Shown one piece after another: positions 12,355 through 24,384 of a DNA stretch of 64,000 nucleotides. The number at the start of each line of letters is the position of its first letter. Positions within the stretch are counted from its first letter, which is position 1. This stretch comes from Trema orientale (lineage: Eukaryota; Streptophyta; Magnoliopsida; Rosales; Cannabaceae). The notes beneath the pieces were generated by a model that worked only from the letters and a program-made list of their open reading frames with translations, was not told where the DNA came from and ran no database searches. The stretch spans positions 1,452,958 through 1,516,957 of the forward strand of contig JXTC01000014.1 of NCBI GenBank assembly GCA_002914845.1. The letters are read 5' to 3'. The position numbers and the translations under genes were made by a program.

Positions 12355-12990
12355 GGAATGCAAAGTATGATATAGAGAAATTAACAAGAAAAATAATTTT
12401 GGCTCTTGGAGAATAAAGATGCGGGGCATTATTGGTGTAACAGAGGTTAGAAAATGCATTAGGCAAGGAAAGCAAACTGACAAGTACTCTAACTAATAAA
12501 GACAAAAAGGATATCATGGATAAGATTCATAGTGCTGTAATATTTAGTCTGGAAAATAAGGTTTTCAGAATATCACCAAGGAATTAACCACCATTGAGAT
12601 TTGGTTAAAACTAAAATCGTTGATGAACTGTTCATATTTAAAACAAAGACTACCCCTTTCGACTAGGGGAGTGTAAAATAAATGAAGACCATCTTGATGA
12701 GTTTAATAATATCATCCTCGATTTTTAAAACATATATGTAAAATTGGAGGAAGAAGATCAAGCAATACTCCTATTGAATTCACTTAATAAGTCTTACAGT
12801 AATTGTTGAAACTATGATGTACAATCATGAAACTCTATTTATGGAAGTAGTATGATCGGTATTGAATTATAAAAAAATGAAAAAGCAATCTAGAAGTAAA
12901 AGCAGAAGGAATAGTGAAGAGCTCATAGTTCGGGGTAGATCCGAAGCTAGAGACACCAACAACAGGAACAAATTACGGTAAAAAGTCCAA
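12355..12990 (+). pseudogene. Ty1/copia gag (UBN2-type) remnant
   Basis: Across shifting frames the translation gives the ordered copia Gag landmarks: YDIEK with a decayed FDGKN-like start, then KMRGIIGVTEVRK, an IWLK-L-S-L block with LKQRL, then EDHLDEFNNIILDF, VKLEEEDQAILLLNSL and KSY. Several stops and frame changes interrupt it, so it cannot make Gag. No protease, integrase or reverse transcriptase follows, so the element is truncated or deleted. Confidence 0.7.
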
Positions 12991-15273
12991 GAAATGTAAT
13001 TGCTTTATATCCTCAAGGAGGAGTACTTTAACAAGGATTGTTTGGATAAGAAGAAATTAAAATGGAGGTGGTGCTGTCAAGCAATGTGCTGCGTCAGAAC
13101 CGATACCTTTCTTTAGCAAAGGTGGTCTTGGTGATCTTCCTTTCCGGAAGAGGAGTTCTCCAAGCTCTTACGCCATGCATGATCATACTTCATACTCCTA
13201 ATTATCACTCTCTTCTTGTAACTCCAACCTTAATTCTCTTTGAAACCACCTGATGGAAGTTCCAGAAAGAGTGCATCTCATGCTGAGTTGCTGATCTTTG
13301 CAGCAGCTGATTTCAATGGGGTAGGGTCATATGTTGGGGAACTTATCGGAAAATGTACTAGTGGGGATGCTCTTCTTGAGCTAGAGATCGAGTGAAGTAA
13401 CTTATATCATATCATCATCTTCATTTAGGTGACATTCACATTAAGAAGTTCATCAATATTGTCAACAAAGTCTGAGAACTTGTTTCTGGTCTCGGTTAAT
13501 GTTGGTGTAAGCATGTATACTCTTTCAGCAGTGGATTTTAGCGATTCGGCATAGGTTAAAAGTTTTTACCATTGCTTCTTCACCAGTTATAAATGAAGGA
13601 GCATTGTGCTTGTTTTTCAAGAAATCAGTGCACATCATAAAAATATAGATGAATAAAATATTTGTAACATATTGTAATGGTGTTGCATAGCTTGATATGA
13701 TGCTACTTATATGCTCATCGATAAAGAAAGAAGCGGGAGTTTCTGACCATTTTAAGGATGATACCTTGCTACATCATCGACACGGAGTTGTTTCTGCCCT
13801 ACCACCAATGTCGACATAAAACGATATTAAGCCGCAAGAATCATACTAGAAGAAGTTTCAGAGAATTTTTTTTCATATAAGTTATTTCTTGCCATGGCTG
13901 GCTTGGCAGTATGGAATGGTAACATACAATAATTGCAAGAAACAACATTAGCAATCGTAGCTATTTGTTTGTCATGAGTTCAATTATTCGTTTGTTTAGT
14001 TACACTTACTTACAAGTACTAAAATAAACTACACAAAAAACGTGAAATCCTTTATATTTAAATAGGAAATAAAAAGATTGCTATACATGCAAAAGAAACA
14101 TTGAGATCTCCCTTAAAGAAGTAAAAAAATAAAGAAAAATGGGAAACGACCAGCATATGTGACTAATAGTCTTTGTTTCTATAATCGGGTCATAATAAAA
14201 CTGACTAGACCACTCCAATTTGGTCTATTACCAAGATTCAACAGATCCAACAACTACTAGCTAGATCCCTCAAAAGCTGGTTTTGAACAACCGAGTGTCA
14301 TATTTCTTCAGCTTTGTGCTTCCACTCATCCTTCTGTTTAAAAAAGAAATTAAAAAAAAAAAAAAAGGACGACGATGATGAAAAAACCATCTACAGTCAT
14401 CTCTCTTTTGTGCTTATACATGTTACTCCAGAATTATAAAGTAATAACTTACCTACTGCTAGTGTGCATTTTTGAATTACAAATCAAACACTACATCAGA
14501 AAATCCTCACATGTATGGTACTCTAATGTCGGTAACATAGAAGAATTTATATGATAGAACAGTGAAGAGCAAGCAAAGTTAGAGGGAACCGTTATGGCGC
14601 TCTCTTTGACGACTTGGAAGGACAATGGGACCAGACTGCGGTCCAAATCATGGAAAGCAATTTGTGAATACAAAGACTTCCAGAGCCTTCTCGCGAAAAA
14701 AGGTGTTTTATATATCACCACCCGTCAATGCTCCGGTCCTGCAGACCTCGTGCCTAAGCTTAAGATTAATACATTAGACACAAACATACATGTTTGCAGA
14801 TATGAAAGTACCCATCTCTCTGTCTCATCACAAAATGCAATTGTGCGTCCAAAATCATATACTATAAGATTCTGATGTCATACCATTGGTATCTTGAGTA
14901 TGTATCAGTCCATTATTATATTTCTCATCTACTTGCATCCCTTCATTACCTTCTATGTAGTAACTAATCAGAATGTAACTCCAGATGCTTGGCAAGGAAA
15001 AAGTAACTAACTGTATTTGAAGAACGATTTGACAACAGAAATGTTTCTGTACTTAAGGTCCGCCAACTATACAATATTTACATCAACATCGATAATTGGG
15101 GTTGTGTGTCACAGTATTCAGTAATATTACTACTAATGAATCCGCATAAGAATAAACTAAACAAGAAATTTGAGCACAAAAACAAGAAGAAAAATCTAAA
15201 GAAACAAGATATTCGATAGCAGGAAACTTGATTAAAAATTGACTTTGAACATCTAGTTTTACCAAAAAAATCG
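12991..15273. other. Intergenic with unassigned coding-like patches
   Basis: Positions 13,060-13,200 and 13,253-13,396 (plus), 13,428-13,557 (open on both strands) and 14,570-14,740 have near-balanced GC and open frames unlike the AT-rich flanks. Plus-strand examples are FSKGGLGDLPFRKRSSPSSY and SHAELLIFAAADFNGVGSYV; a minus-strand example at 13,428-13,557 is YAESLKSTAERVYM. I recognise no family and stops separate the patches. They may be exon relics of a decayed gene or captured gene fragments. The part nearest 15,273 should include the 3' UTR of the mTERF gene. Confidence 0.4.
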
Positions 15274-16833
15274 TTAAAGAGAAACGGTTCGTCTGTAGAG
15301 TACTTCATTGTCACTCTCTTCTTCCTCATCTGACACAATTTCACTACCAGGTAGCTCTAATTTCCCACCCATACAAAATGATGGCCCTAATCTCTCTGTT
15401 TCAATATAATCCCCTCGTAACCTCTCTTCAAATCTTTGGTCACTGCAATTGAGGAACCAATTCAGTGATGTCCTAATACCCTCGCTCTGTAACCTGTGGT
15501 ACCTAGGTTTAATCCTGGACTCCAAGCTGTAAGTGAAGTATTCAGGGAATTCCACAAGCTCTTGCAACGGTCTCCCCATCTCGGTCTTGAAAAAGTAATA
15601 GCTGTTTTTCATGCGGTCAGCTCGCAATGCAAGCAACTGTGGACATTTCACAACCATCTTGGCTACATCCGGCGAAGGTATCCCCCGTCCAAGGAAAAAC
15701 TCAACTGGTTTTATTATGACATTTTGACTAAGGCTAACAATCTGTGGCATCTTCTCCATCACTTGAGCAAAACCTTCAGGATCAATCTTGAGCTTCAAAT
15801 TAAAGAAATACTGTTGTGAAGACAACTTAGCTTTCAAAGGCAGCCCAATAATTTGTGGGTACTGAGCAATAACAGATGCAAGCGCTTCTCTTCTGATCCC
15901 AAAACTCTTTAAACATTCTACATTGGGTTTAACAGTCTCTTCAAGATCATAACCAAGTATATATGCCCGCTTCTCCAACACTCTAGCCAAAATCTTCTTA
16001 GGCAAACCCAAAGAAACCAAGTAATCAACAAGCGGTTTGATCACGGTACCAACTCTCATCCCTAAAAAGTAAGGATACTGGGTGACCATTGGACCAATAT
16101 CTCTAGGATTAACACCAATACTTACTAGATAAGCAACGGAGGTACTCATTGTCCCCTCAAGCTTAAACCCAAGAATCTCAGGATACTTAAGCAAAACATA
16201 TCCAATATCTTCCTTCTCGACATCAAGTCCGCGAAGAAACTTAACAACAGGAACAAGCTCAACAACAACACTAGCATGCAACACTTGAGGGTAGTTCTTA
16301 ACAAATTCACCTAGTTTCGACTTCTGAATTCCAATCTTCTCCAAGTAACCCAACACAGGTATCAGATTCTTTCGTACACTACATCCAAGCATTAAAGGGT
16401 ACTCATTAATGTCATCAATAGACAATCCTAGCCTCTGAAGGAACTCAACTCGCTCTCTCATGACCTCAACAGTAGAGGGCAACTCCAGGCTCTCCAACTC
16501 ATCAGTAACTATTCCTAAGCTCTTCAAGTAATCACATATGATGACCCTAGAGACAAGCTTCTCTTTGCGGCCCTGGACAACACCCCAGGTGACCGAGGGC
16601 ATCTCGTACTCGGGAAACTGAGTTGAGAATACACAGACCTGCAAAACCCTTGAAGGGTTTTGGATATGGGGAAGTAGTGCACATGGGTTTTGGTTGGATT
16701 CGAGCGATGGTGATGAAATTGCTGAAAGTTTTGGCGGAAATTTTGGGTTTGTAGAGAGGATTCTGGTGAAGTGTCTTCTTCCTTTGAGGAATGAGCTCAT
16801 CATTTCGGGAGGAGTATGAACAAGACAAAGCAA
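15274..16833 (-). CDS. mTERF-family organellar protein
   Basis: Single-exon frame of 519 codons. An N-terminal targeting region rich in Ser, Arg and Lys is followed from about residue 100 to 450 by a run of mTERF motifs of about 35 residues, each with a conserved proline and Leu/Gly pattern (YPLMLGCSVRKNL, YPQVLHASV, YPEILGFKLEG, YPYFLGMRVG, YPQIIGLPLKA, CPQLLALRAD). The tail is acidic (SDEEEESDNE), then VLYRRT. These helical repeats bind organellar nucleic acid and act in transcription, splicing or ribosome biogenesis in plastids or mitochondria. The C-terminal GGKLELPGSEIVSDEEE block matches what I remember of Arabidopsis AT2G44020 better than MTERF4/BSM. The likelier start is the Met-Met at residue 11 (16,803), because the leader from there looks like a presequence; the upstream Met extends it by ten residues. 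The gene is intact, and its target organelle is not settled by sequence alone. Confidence 0.93.
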   Translation of the reverse strand: MLCLVHTPPEMMSSFLKGRRHFTRILSTNPKFPPKLSAISSPSLESNQNPCALLPHIQNPSRVLQVCVFSTQFPEYEMPSVTWGVVQGRKEKLVSRVIICDYLKSLGIVTDELESLELPSTVEVMRERVEFLQRLGLSIDDINEYPLMLGCSVRKNLIPVLGYLEKIGIQKSKLGEFVKNYPQVLHASVVVELVPVVKFLRGLDVEKEDIGYVLLKYPEILGFKLEGTMSTSVAYLVSIGVNPRDIGPMVTQYPYFLGMRVGTVIKPLVDYLVSLGLPKKILARVLEKRAYILGYDLEETVKPNVECLKSFGIRREALASVIAQYPQIIGLPLKAKLSSQQYFFNLKLKIDPEGFAQVMEKMPQIVSLSQNVIIKPVEFFLGRGIPSPDVAKMVVKCPQLLALRADRMKNSYYFFKTEMGRPLQELVEFPEYFTYSLESRIKPRYHRLQSEGIRTSLNWFLNCSDQRFEERLRGDYIETERLGPSFCMGGKLELPGSEIVSDEEEESDNEVLYRRTVSL

Positions 16834-16959
16834 GTAGAAAAATAGGAAGTAAATTAAAATTAAAATAAAATAAAGTAAAGGGGGTCGGAAGGAAGAGATT
16901 GGGGTTGCGTACCTATATTAGCCTCGGGAGTTTATAGAGAAGAGCTTTCGTTGGTGGGA

Positions 16960-16995
16960 GAGAGAAGAGAAGAGAAGAGAAGAGAAGAGAAGAAG
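16960..16995. repeat. (AGAAG)n microsatellite
   Basis: About seven pentamer units of agaag, just upstream of the mTERF coding region, probably in or near its 5' leader. Confidence 0.7.
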
Positions 16996-17967
16996 GCAAC
17001 AACTCAGCAGACTAGAGAGGAAGGTTGCAGCGCGTATGAACAAGAAGAACACAGTTATGCAACTCAAATGACGACAACACTTGGAAGCCCATCTGTTATT
17101 TGCTTGAAAGCCCAAAAAAGAGGCGGGCCGAGCTGTGGCAAGTAGGTTTCCCTGAGGAAAAATTTAAACGACACCACTGGTTAATTAAATTTAACACCCC
17201 TTTTATCTTCTACCACTTTTTTAAAAACAAAGAACATTTTGCCCCATTAAGGGCTCAAGGATCTACCGCTCATGTCATTTCAACGATAATTCATGTCATT
17301 TTGATGCAATTCAATGACTCCAATAATATATCTTAATTCACTCATGAATCATATGCAATCTCAAATAAGATTCAATTTATTTCCCCAATTAATCCCATAA
17401 TTAAAAGGAGATTTGTTAACGAGTCTTATATCTTACCTAATGGGAAGAAAAAATGGTGCACATAGTTGCCTATTATTGCTTCCAACTAAATTGATAAGCA
17501 CCAACCAATGCAAGCTTACTCTTCAATGTCTGTCTATTTGGCTAAATAGGGGTATGGAGAAGTGAAGTAAGTAAAAAGACTTGTAAAATTAGAGTGGATG
17601 TCCCCCTTTACACTTTGTCCTCTCACCTCCCAGCTAAATGGCCAAGGTTATATATTTTTACACTTGGTATATCAAGTGATATTGATATATCAGTAATTTT
17701 GCTACAACATTACATTCTAATTAAAACTAATACAAATACTTCTTTAGATTAACAAATTGTACAAATTCCACATTTTGTAGAAAATTGATCAAAATTAGGG
17801 ATGATAAATTTACTAGCCAACCCATTTATCCTTGAACACTTGCCTCTAGCAAAGCAGGTAATACCCAGTTGTTCGGGTAAATGGAATAGGGACGAGTATA
17901 ACTTTGAAGGCACGGTCCGATACGAGGTGAGTATATGTGCAAAGGTACTTCGCCTCGATTAATTATG

Positions 17968-18005
<38 letters not shown>

Positions 18006-18752
18006 AAAGAAAGAAATATTATGTTCTTGTATGATACATATAAAATATTAAAGAGAAAAGTACAACCAACACTACTTTTTAAAAAATAATATAAAAAATA
18101 CGATATTTCTAAAATAATTATTTTTTACGATATTTAGTGGTATTTTTCTAAATATTTTGGCCACTGGAACCAAGAAATCAGTTTAGTTATTGAAAACCAT
18201 AAAATCAATTTAGTTTATTATAACTAAAACTAATTTAATTACCAAAAACCAAAAAATAAAGGTTATTGGAAACTAGAGTAAAATGTTACTTGAAATCATA
18301 AACTGATTTGATTGCTAGAAACCAGAAACTAGTTGAATTATTAGAAACTGAGAAACTAATTTTGTTGTTGGAAACTATTTCAATTTCTTTTAGCTAAAAT
18401 ATTTAGAAAAATGTCACTGAATGTCTTACAGAAAACTAATTATTTTGGGAATAACGTAATTTGGTATTATTTTGAAAACTTAGGTATAATTGTCCAAATC
18501 ACTTCCCAAAACCCTTCTTGCACACATTGAGCCCAACTGTGAGAATCCTTCCATGGTAAGCAAACGGCTCTGGTAAACGACGCGTATTTTCCATACCCAA
18601 AACCGAAACATCCTTCTCTCTCACATCTGTTTCTGTGTGTAAACACAGTGGAGCAGGTAATTAAGCTCATACATATATATACACACACAGACACACAATA
18701 TAAATAGGTCCCTATACTCTGATTTTTCTTCTGTTTCTTCCTCTTATCTGCT

Positions 18753-18789
<37 letters not shown>

Positions 18790-18894
18790 CCGAAAATATT
18801 GTTTGGCGCACAGAGTTGTCGAAATCTTCGAATTTTGCCAGAAACGTAGTGTTTTGGTTTTGGTTTTGATTTTGATTTTGGATCTTCTTCAACC
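16996..18894. other. Divergent intergenic region between the mTERF and IST1-like genes
   Basis: Shared upstream space of the two divergently transcribed genes. It holds a (TA)n tract at about 17,972-17,998, a palindromic repeat at about 18,050-18,475 (listed separately), a long poly-T at about 18,757-18,787 and the IST1-like leader. Positions 17,820-17,950 have higher GC and look like a dispersed repeat. No other gene is seen. Confidence 0.45.
18050..18475. repeat. Palindromic MITE family C, copy 1
   Basis: Left part reads atatttagtggtatttttct then aaatattttgg; right part mirrors it with ccaaaatatttagaaaaatg then tcactgaatgt. The centre consists of gaaaccagaaactagt-type repeats. A second copy with the same order lies at about 54,310-54,745. 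The ends are approximate. Confidence 0.55.
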
Positions 18895-20197
18895 ATGTCC
18901 GTGCTCGATTCTTTCTTCAACAAGGGCTTCAAAGCTGCAAAATGGTACCTACTCGCATCTCTCTCTCTCCCCCCCTTTTTTTTTTTTTTTTTTTAAGCTA
19001 TTGTTTTGTTGGTATAGTTATTGTTTTCAGTTTAATTATTAAGTCAATTTTAATTTCTGGGTCAGTGAGATTTATGCGATCGGAAACTTGGATCCATATT
19101 TTGTTAACAAAATAATGTTCGTTGTCTTATATTTTCTTAGTAGCCAAACAGATATTTTTGCTCTTTCAAATATATGTTGCATGTAGAAGCATTGCTACTT
19201 TTTTTTCCTTTTCCCCCAATTATTTCATAGGAGATTTGCTCTATTTGTTGTTTATATGTACAAGTTTTTGCTATTTGATGATGTTTTCATATACTTTCTA
19301 GGAACCAAACAATGGTTTTGGTTCTTGAAATATTTTGTTGCATAGAGAACCATTGCTCCAATTTTGTCATTATTGTATACAAGTTTTTGCTAATTGATGA
19401 TGTCTTATTCTGTGTCATATACTTTCTAAGCAATCAAGCAGAGATTTTTGTTTCTTGTAATATATGCTGCATACTTGCATATAGAAGCATTGCTATAACG
19501 TTTTTTTTTTTTTCCCGAAGATTTAATTTTATTGTGGACAAGTTGTTGCTATCTGATGTAAATTTGTTTTCATGTTTACAGCAAAACGCTGCTGAAATTG
19601 ACGATTCCACGTATAAAGTTGCTGAGGAACAGGAGGGAGATTCAGATAAAGCAGATGCGCCGAGACATTGCCAAGCTTCTTGAGACTGGTCAAGAAGCTA
19701 CTGCTCGGATTCGGGTATAATCTGTTTTTTTTTTTTTTGATGAGATCTTTCTGTCTCTGTGGAATGCATTCAAATGGCTGGTCTTATTTGTTTTTTTCAT
19801 TTTAGGTAGAGCATATAATTAGAGAAGAGAATATGATGGCAGCTCATGAGATTCTTGAGCTCTTCTGCGAGCTTATTACAGTCCGGCTTCCCATTATCGA
19901 ATCACAAAGGTTGGTCAACCACTTAATGGATCTTGGTATCTTGTATTGTTTTATGTTTGGTGTTCATGCTTCAATACAGCAAGTTCTGATTGATGACTGA
20001 TTTTATCTGTTCCATAAGCCTTTTTTTCTTTTTTCTCACTTTCCCTTCAACTAAAGGTGTCTGATATATGTGACTTCTGAGGTAGATTTGGCATGGTGTG
20101 CTACTTCTATTCATAGTAACAGACTAATACATCCACAACCACCTAATTATAACAAGGTTATCTTTGTAGAAGAAGAATCAAGACTCAAGCACATGTA

Positions 20198-20238
<41 letters not shown>

Positions 20239-22958
20239 TCTTAATTTAAGAGAAATGTGTTAACAAGGGTGAGGGAGTGAAAGCTTTAAAGTATTTCAGT
20301 GGAGCTTCTTTTTTATTGCTGACTCTTAATTTAAGGGAAATGTGTTAACAAGGGTGACGGGGTGAAAGCTTTAAAGTATTTCAGTGGAGCTTCTTTTTTA
20401 TTTTAGTTAATTTAAGACTCACCTGCTGTTGCTTAAATATACATCTTGAGTTAATTTAAGCCTCTCTCTCTCTCTCTCGCGCGTGCGCACACACACACAC
20501 ACACTCACACTTAATTTAAGAGAAATGTGTTAACAAGTGTGACGGAGTCAAAGCTTTAAAGTATTTCAGTGGAGCTTCTTTTTTATTTTAGTTAATTTAA
20601 CACTTACTCGCTGTTGCTTAAATATACATCTTGAGTTAATGTCTTAGGGGTTAGCACGCCATTAAGATCTTTGGTTCAACATTCCGCGTGTACTTCATCT
20701 GCTTCTGGTCATGTAGGAACTGCATTAGTTTACATTAGAAAAGAGGATGTTGAACAGGGAGATTCTGAAGCTTGTGAGACATTGATTAGGTTATGGAAAA
20801 TCAGAAACCAACAATCTATTATACTGAAGCTTTAAATAATTTAGATTCAACCAAGAAAATGTTTAAGAAGATTTGTTGATGTCCTGTATCATGGTAGATA
20901 TGGTGCTTGTTCTGTGGAGTATTTATTCTCTATAATTGAGAATGAAAACATTTCTCTTGGTGAAACGGGTCCCACACCACCTGGTTTGAGTTCAATTTTT
21001 TTTTTCCTTGGGAAACATGAGAATTTATTTACTTAAAACAAAAAAGGTGGAAGTGTATTATGCTTACAGTCCTCATTCTCCAAATTGTAACGGATACTGA
21101 AGTCCGAACTAAATACTCCTTTTGTGCCAGTATTTTCTTCAGAAAGTAGCAGATCTTAGTCACTAGCCGCAAGCCTTTTGTAGTGTATGTTACTATGAGG
21201 AGACTCCACAACTTCTTTACCTGCTCGATCTAGTTTTTCACAATCGGTACGCTTATGTGAAGGCACAGCGAGGATCAATTTTCAGAAGTATTTTTCCATT
21301 TGACTTTGACTCAACGAGTCATTGTACTGGAAGTATTGTCCTGATGAGATTGAGAGTAAATAGTAGTCTCATTTTGGCTATTATTGGGTTTCACTGTAAT
21401 ACATGTCGTCAAAATTACACTTGTATTGGTGTACTAATCCTCGGTTATCTACAGGGAATGTCCTCTAGACTTGAAAGAAGCCATCGCTAGTTTGTGTTTT
21501 GCTGCACCCAGATGTTCAGACTTACCAGAGTTGCTGCAAGTTCATATATTATTTGCTTCCAAATATGGGAAGGAATTTGTCTCAGCTGCAACTGAGCTCG
21601 TGCCAGATTGTGGTGTTAATCGCCAGGTTTGATGCATCTTCTAATGTTACTTAATTCTGAGGATAATTGCTCCTTTTCTCTGTGCTATTTTCTCTTTGTG
21701 ACACTTTTGACTGTACCTGCAGTTAATAGAACTGCTATCTGTTCGTGCTCCTTCTCCGGATAAAAAACTGAAGCTTCTGAAAGAAATTGCTGAAGAGCAC
21801 GAAGTAGATTGGGATCCTGCTGCATCTGAAACTGAGTTTTTCAAATCACACGAAGATTTATTGGTAAACATAATATTTCCCTTTATGCACTTGATTTTTC
21901 CATTTTTCTTTTCCTTCTTGTTAACATTTCCAGCGTTGTTCTCTCTTCGTCAGAATGGCCCAACAGAGTTTGTTAGTGGGTCTACAGTGCCCCTTCCCAA
22001 AGAAAAACATGATGAGTTATCAAAGACTGCTTCTAATCAAGGCCGTCAAGAAGAGCCTGATTCTGATATCGACTTGGACTCATTAGAGTTTCCTGAAGTG
22101 CCTAAGGTATTATTGCGGCCAGGTGAAAACACTGCATCAGCGCCAGCGATTATCCCACCTCCACCTACTGTACCACACCCCAAAATTGATCATGACCCAT
22201 TGAAACATTCTGCATCTTTTGGAAAGTCATCTGATGAGCCGCATTTTGAGCCTGTGAAAGTGATGGATGAAACTTTGACGTCTAACACAGAAGAAAAACC
22301 TCATGCTTCAGTTGGTGGTGTGGAAGAGAAGCAGTTTTTGCCATTCATCTCTCCCCCATCGCTATCATCTGCATCATTTTCTGTGAGACAAAGTAACAAT
22401 ACACCACCCCCTCCTTCAAGGACGAAAAGTGCTGCCAATGTGGATCTGCAGGATGTACTGGCCGCTGCTCAAGCTGCTGCAGAAACTGCTGAACGTGCAG
22501 CAGCAGCGGCTCGCTCAGCTGCTAGTCTTGCTCAAGTTAGAATTAATGAGCTTACCAAGAAAAACAATGACCAAGTCCCTGAACATAGCAGTGAGAACCC
22601 GTTTCATACGGGCAGTCCGAACCATTCAAATACAACAGAGAAGCCTCATTTTGATTGCCATAATTCTGTCGGTGATACTGATGCCATTACGAGTTTGCCA
22701 GAACTCCATCAAGTTCATGAAAGCGTGCATCGATCAGATTCATCAAATTTTCCTCCAGTTGACTCTCTTAAAGCGGATTTTGATGCTGCTCTTCCTGTTC
22801 CTGGATCAGACCCTGCTCGTCACCAACCGCAGAGATTGCCTTCAATGGACGACGACTCCTACTTCTCTTATCCAAACTTGTTTAGGTCACAAAGTTCAAA
22901 TCTCAGATCCCATGCTCAATCTTCTACTGATAATTCTCGTTCCTCGGACGAGCACTGA
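18895..22958 (+). CDS. IST1-like ESCRT-III-associated protein (regulator of Vps4 activity)
   Basis: Six exons: 18,895-18,944, 19,582-19,714, 19,806-19,909, 21,455-21,626, 21,723-21,863 and 21,954-22,958. All junctions are GT-AG and keep frame, giving 534 residues. It starts MSVLDSFFNKGFKAAKCKTL. The IST1 domain spans about residues 10-195 (basic helices RNRREIQIKQMRRDIAKLLE, then ARIRVEHIIREENMMAAHEI, ELFCELI and CPLDLKEAIASLCFAAPRCS). The long C-terminal part is disordered and acidic/Pro-rich (DSDIDLDSLEFPEVPKV at about 235-251; PPPP tracts), with an Ala-rich coiled coil at about 363-402 and a FSYPNLF motif near the end. IST1 proteins bind CHMP1 and regulate the SKD1/VPS4 ATPase in multivesicular-body sorting in the cytosol and at endosomes. 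Intron 3 carries tandem duplications. A likely poly(A) signal AATAAA is at 23,174-23,179. Which ISTL paralogue this is cannot be told. Confidence 0.93.
20200..20645. repeat. Three tandem ~80-130-bp repeats with CT/AC microsatellites in IST1-like intron 3
   Basis: The block cttaatttaagagaaatgtg through tttcagtggagcttcttttt occurs at about 20,241-20,319, 20,326-20,404 and 20,511-20,589. Copies 2 and 3 also share a downstream part (gttgcttaaatatacatctt). Copies 1 and 3 are each preceded by a (CT)n/(AC)n tract. It is intronic and does not alter the coding sequence. Confidence 0.85.
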
Positions 22959-24384
22959 GTTTTTCATTTTGTTTTTCTCGGTTCTTTGTGGTGAATGGAT
23001 GTTATATGATCATAAAACTTATGTTACGATGTTATTTTTATTTTTGTGTAAATTAGTGCAGTTTCTACTGAGTGTAATTAGTGGAAATCTTTGGTTTCTG
23101 TTGCCATTTGTTCTTCGCTGGAGATTCATATTACATCAAGTTGGTGAGCCTTGAGCAAAATACTCGATGTACAAATAAATTGCGTGTATGATATTTCTAC
23201 AAGTAAAGCACTTTTCCGCCTTCTCTCGGCTTCTGGTATGATTTCTTTAAGTTTACTGTATTTTTTGTCATACTATTTGCTTCGTTGGTAGATTGACAAA
23301 CATCAGGGTACAAGTCAGGCCCAAGAAAATAACTAAACAGGGGAAAAAAGAAAAAGAAAAAGAAAGGAATTTATTAGAGTCATGAAAAAATGAAATTGCA
23401 GATGATCAGACTTACGTTTGCATAACATTTTAACTCTGATTTTGTATGTATGAATGTATCCTAAAGTAGTCATAGCTTGTGAGTTGCCTTGTAATTTTTT
23501 GGGTTTGTAGTTTACTTTGTGGTTCTGTGATCTCCTGAGAAGGTCTATGCTAGTCGATGCTCTATGTTTAAGATAAAAATGAATTGTCCTTTTAAAAAGA
23601 TATATATGCACATATATCAATGGGGATGTAATAAGGGTTTCTATCATTTATATTTATAAAAATCGAAAAAAATTACAAAAATACGGAAGTCAAGTTTTTT
23701 TCCAATTTTTGTACGGTTTTTATTAGGAGAATATCATTTTTTAAAAAAAATATTTAGAAAATTACTATTTTTAATATAGTTACTAGTTACCGATTTGTGG
23801 AAACTGGTTACCAATTATATACTAGTTATACCAATTATATACTAGTTATAAATATCTTTAGTTATTAGTTACCAGTTTCTGGAAACTGGTTACCAGAAAC
23901 TAGTTACTATTTTAAAAATAGTATTTTTCTAAATATTTTTTATAATAAAAACCGTACCGCACCCTAAAAAAAATACAAAACCACTATATTTTTCAATTTT
24001 TTTTTTCCGAAATACCGTATAATATCTAATTTCCCCATGTAATATAATTCGTATTAATGTTCCAAATTTAGCGAATAATACGAAAACTACTAATAATGAA
24101 CCACCAAAAATTTGTTACTTTATGCAATTTTTTTTTTTTGTGGTTTTATTTAATGTATGTAAGTTAAACGTTATTTTGTCCGAGTATTCGTAAGTGTCCT
24201 GATGTACATGTCTACACTTAAAATTTCTATCCCAAGCATTAGGTCTCTCTAAACTGGAATAAAATAATTCGTATTCACTGCCAAAATTTTAAGACTATTG
24301 AACAGATTCACCAAAAAAGTTCAAGCTCATGTTTAGTATGTTGCGTTGTATTGCGTTGTGTTATACAATACAATACATGACTCT
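22959..24384. other. 3' flank of the IST1-like gene and repeats
   Basis: The first ~220 bp are the probable 3' UTR. A palindromic family-B repeat lies at about 23,655-24,015. No gene is recognised in the remainder. Confidence 0.5.
23655..24015. repeat. Palindromic MITE family B, copy 2
   Basis: Ends share tacggaagtcaag, gtacggtttttatta and the mirror aataaaaaccgtaccg. The centre alternates ctagttacc, aaactggttacc and actagttata motifs, including an internal duplication of ccaattatatactagttata. It corresponds to the copies near 5,555 and 55,150. Confidence 0.55.

Noticed and set aside
15496..15819. 107-codon plus-strand frame inside mTERF
   Set aside because: Antisense shadow of the mTERF coding sequence, whose minus frame shows clear repeated mTERF motifs.
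22429..23154. 241-codon plus-strand frame overlapping the IST1-like last exon
   Set aside because: Shifted frame of the real exon running into the 3' UTR; Leu-rich with no family resemblance.
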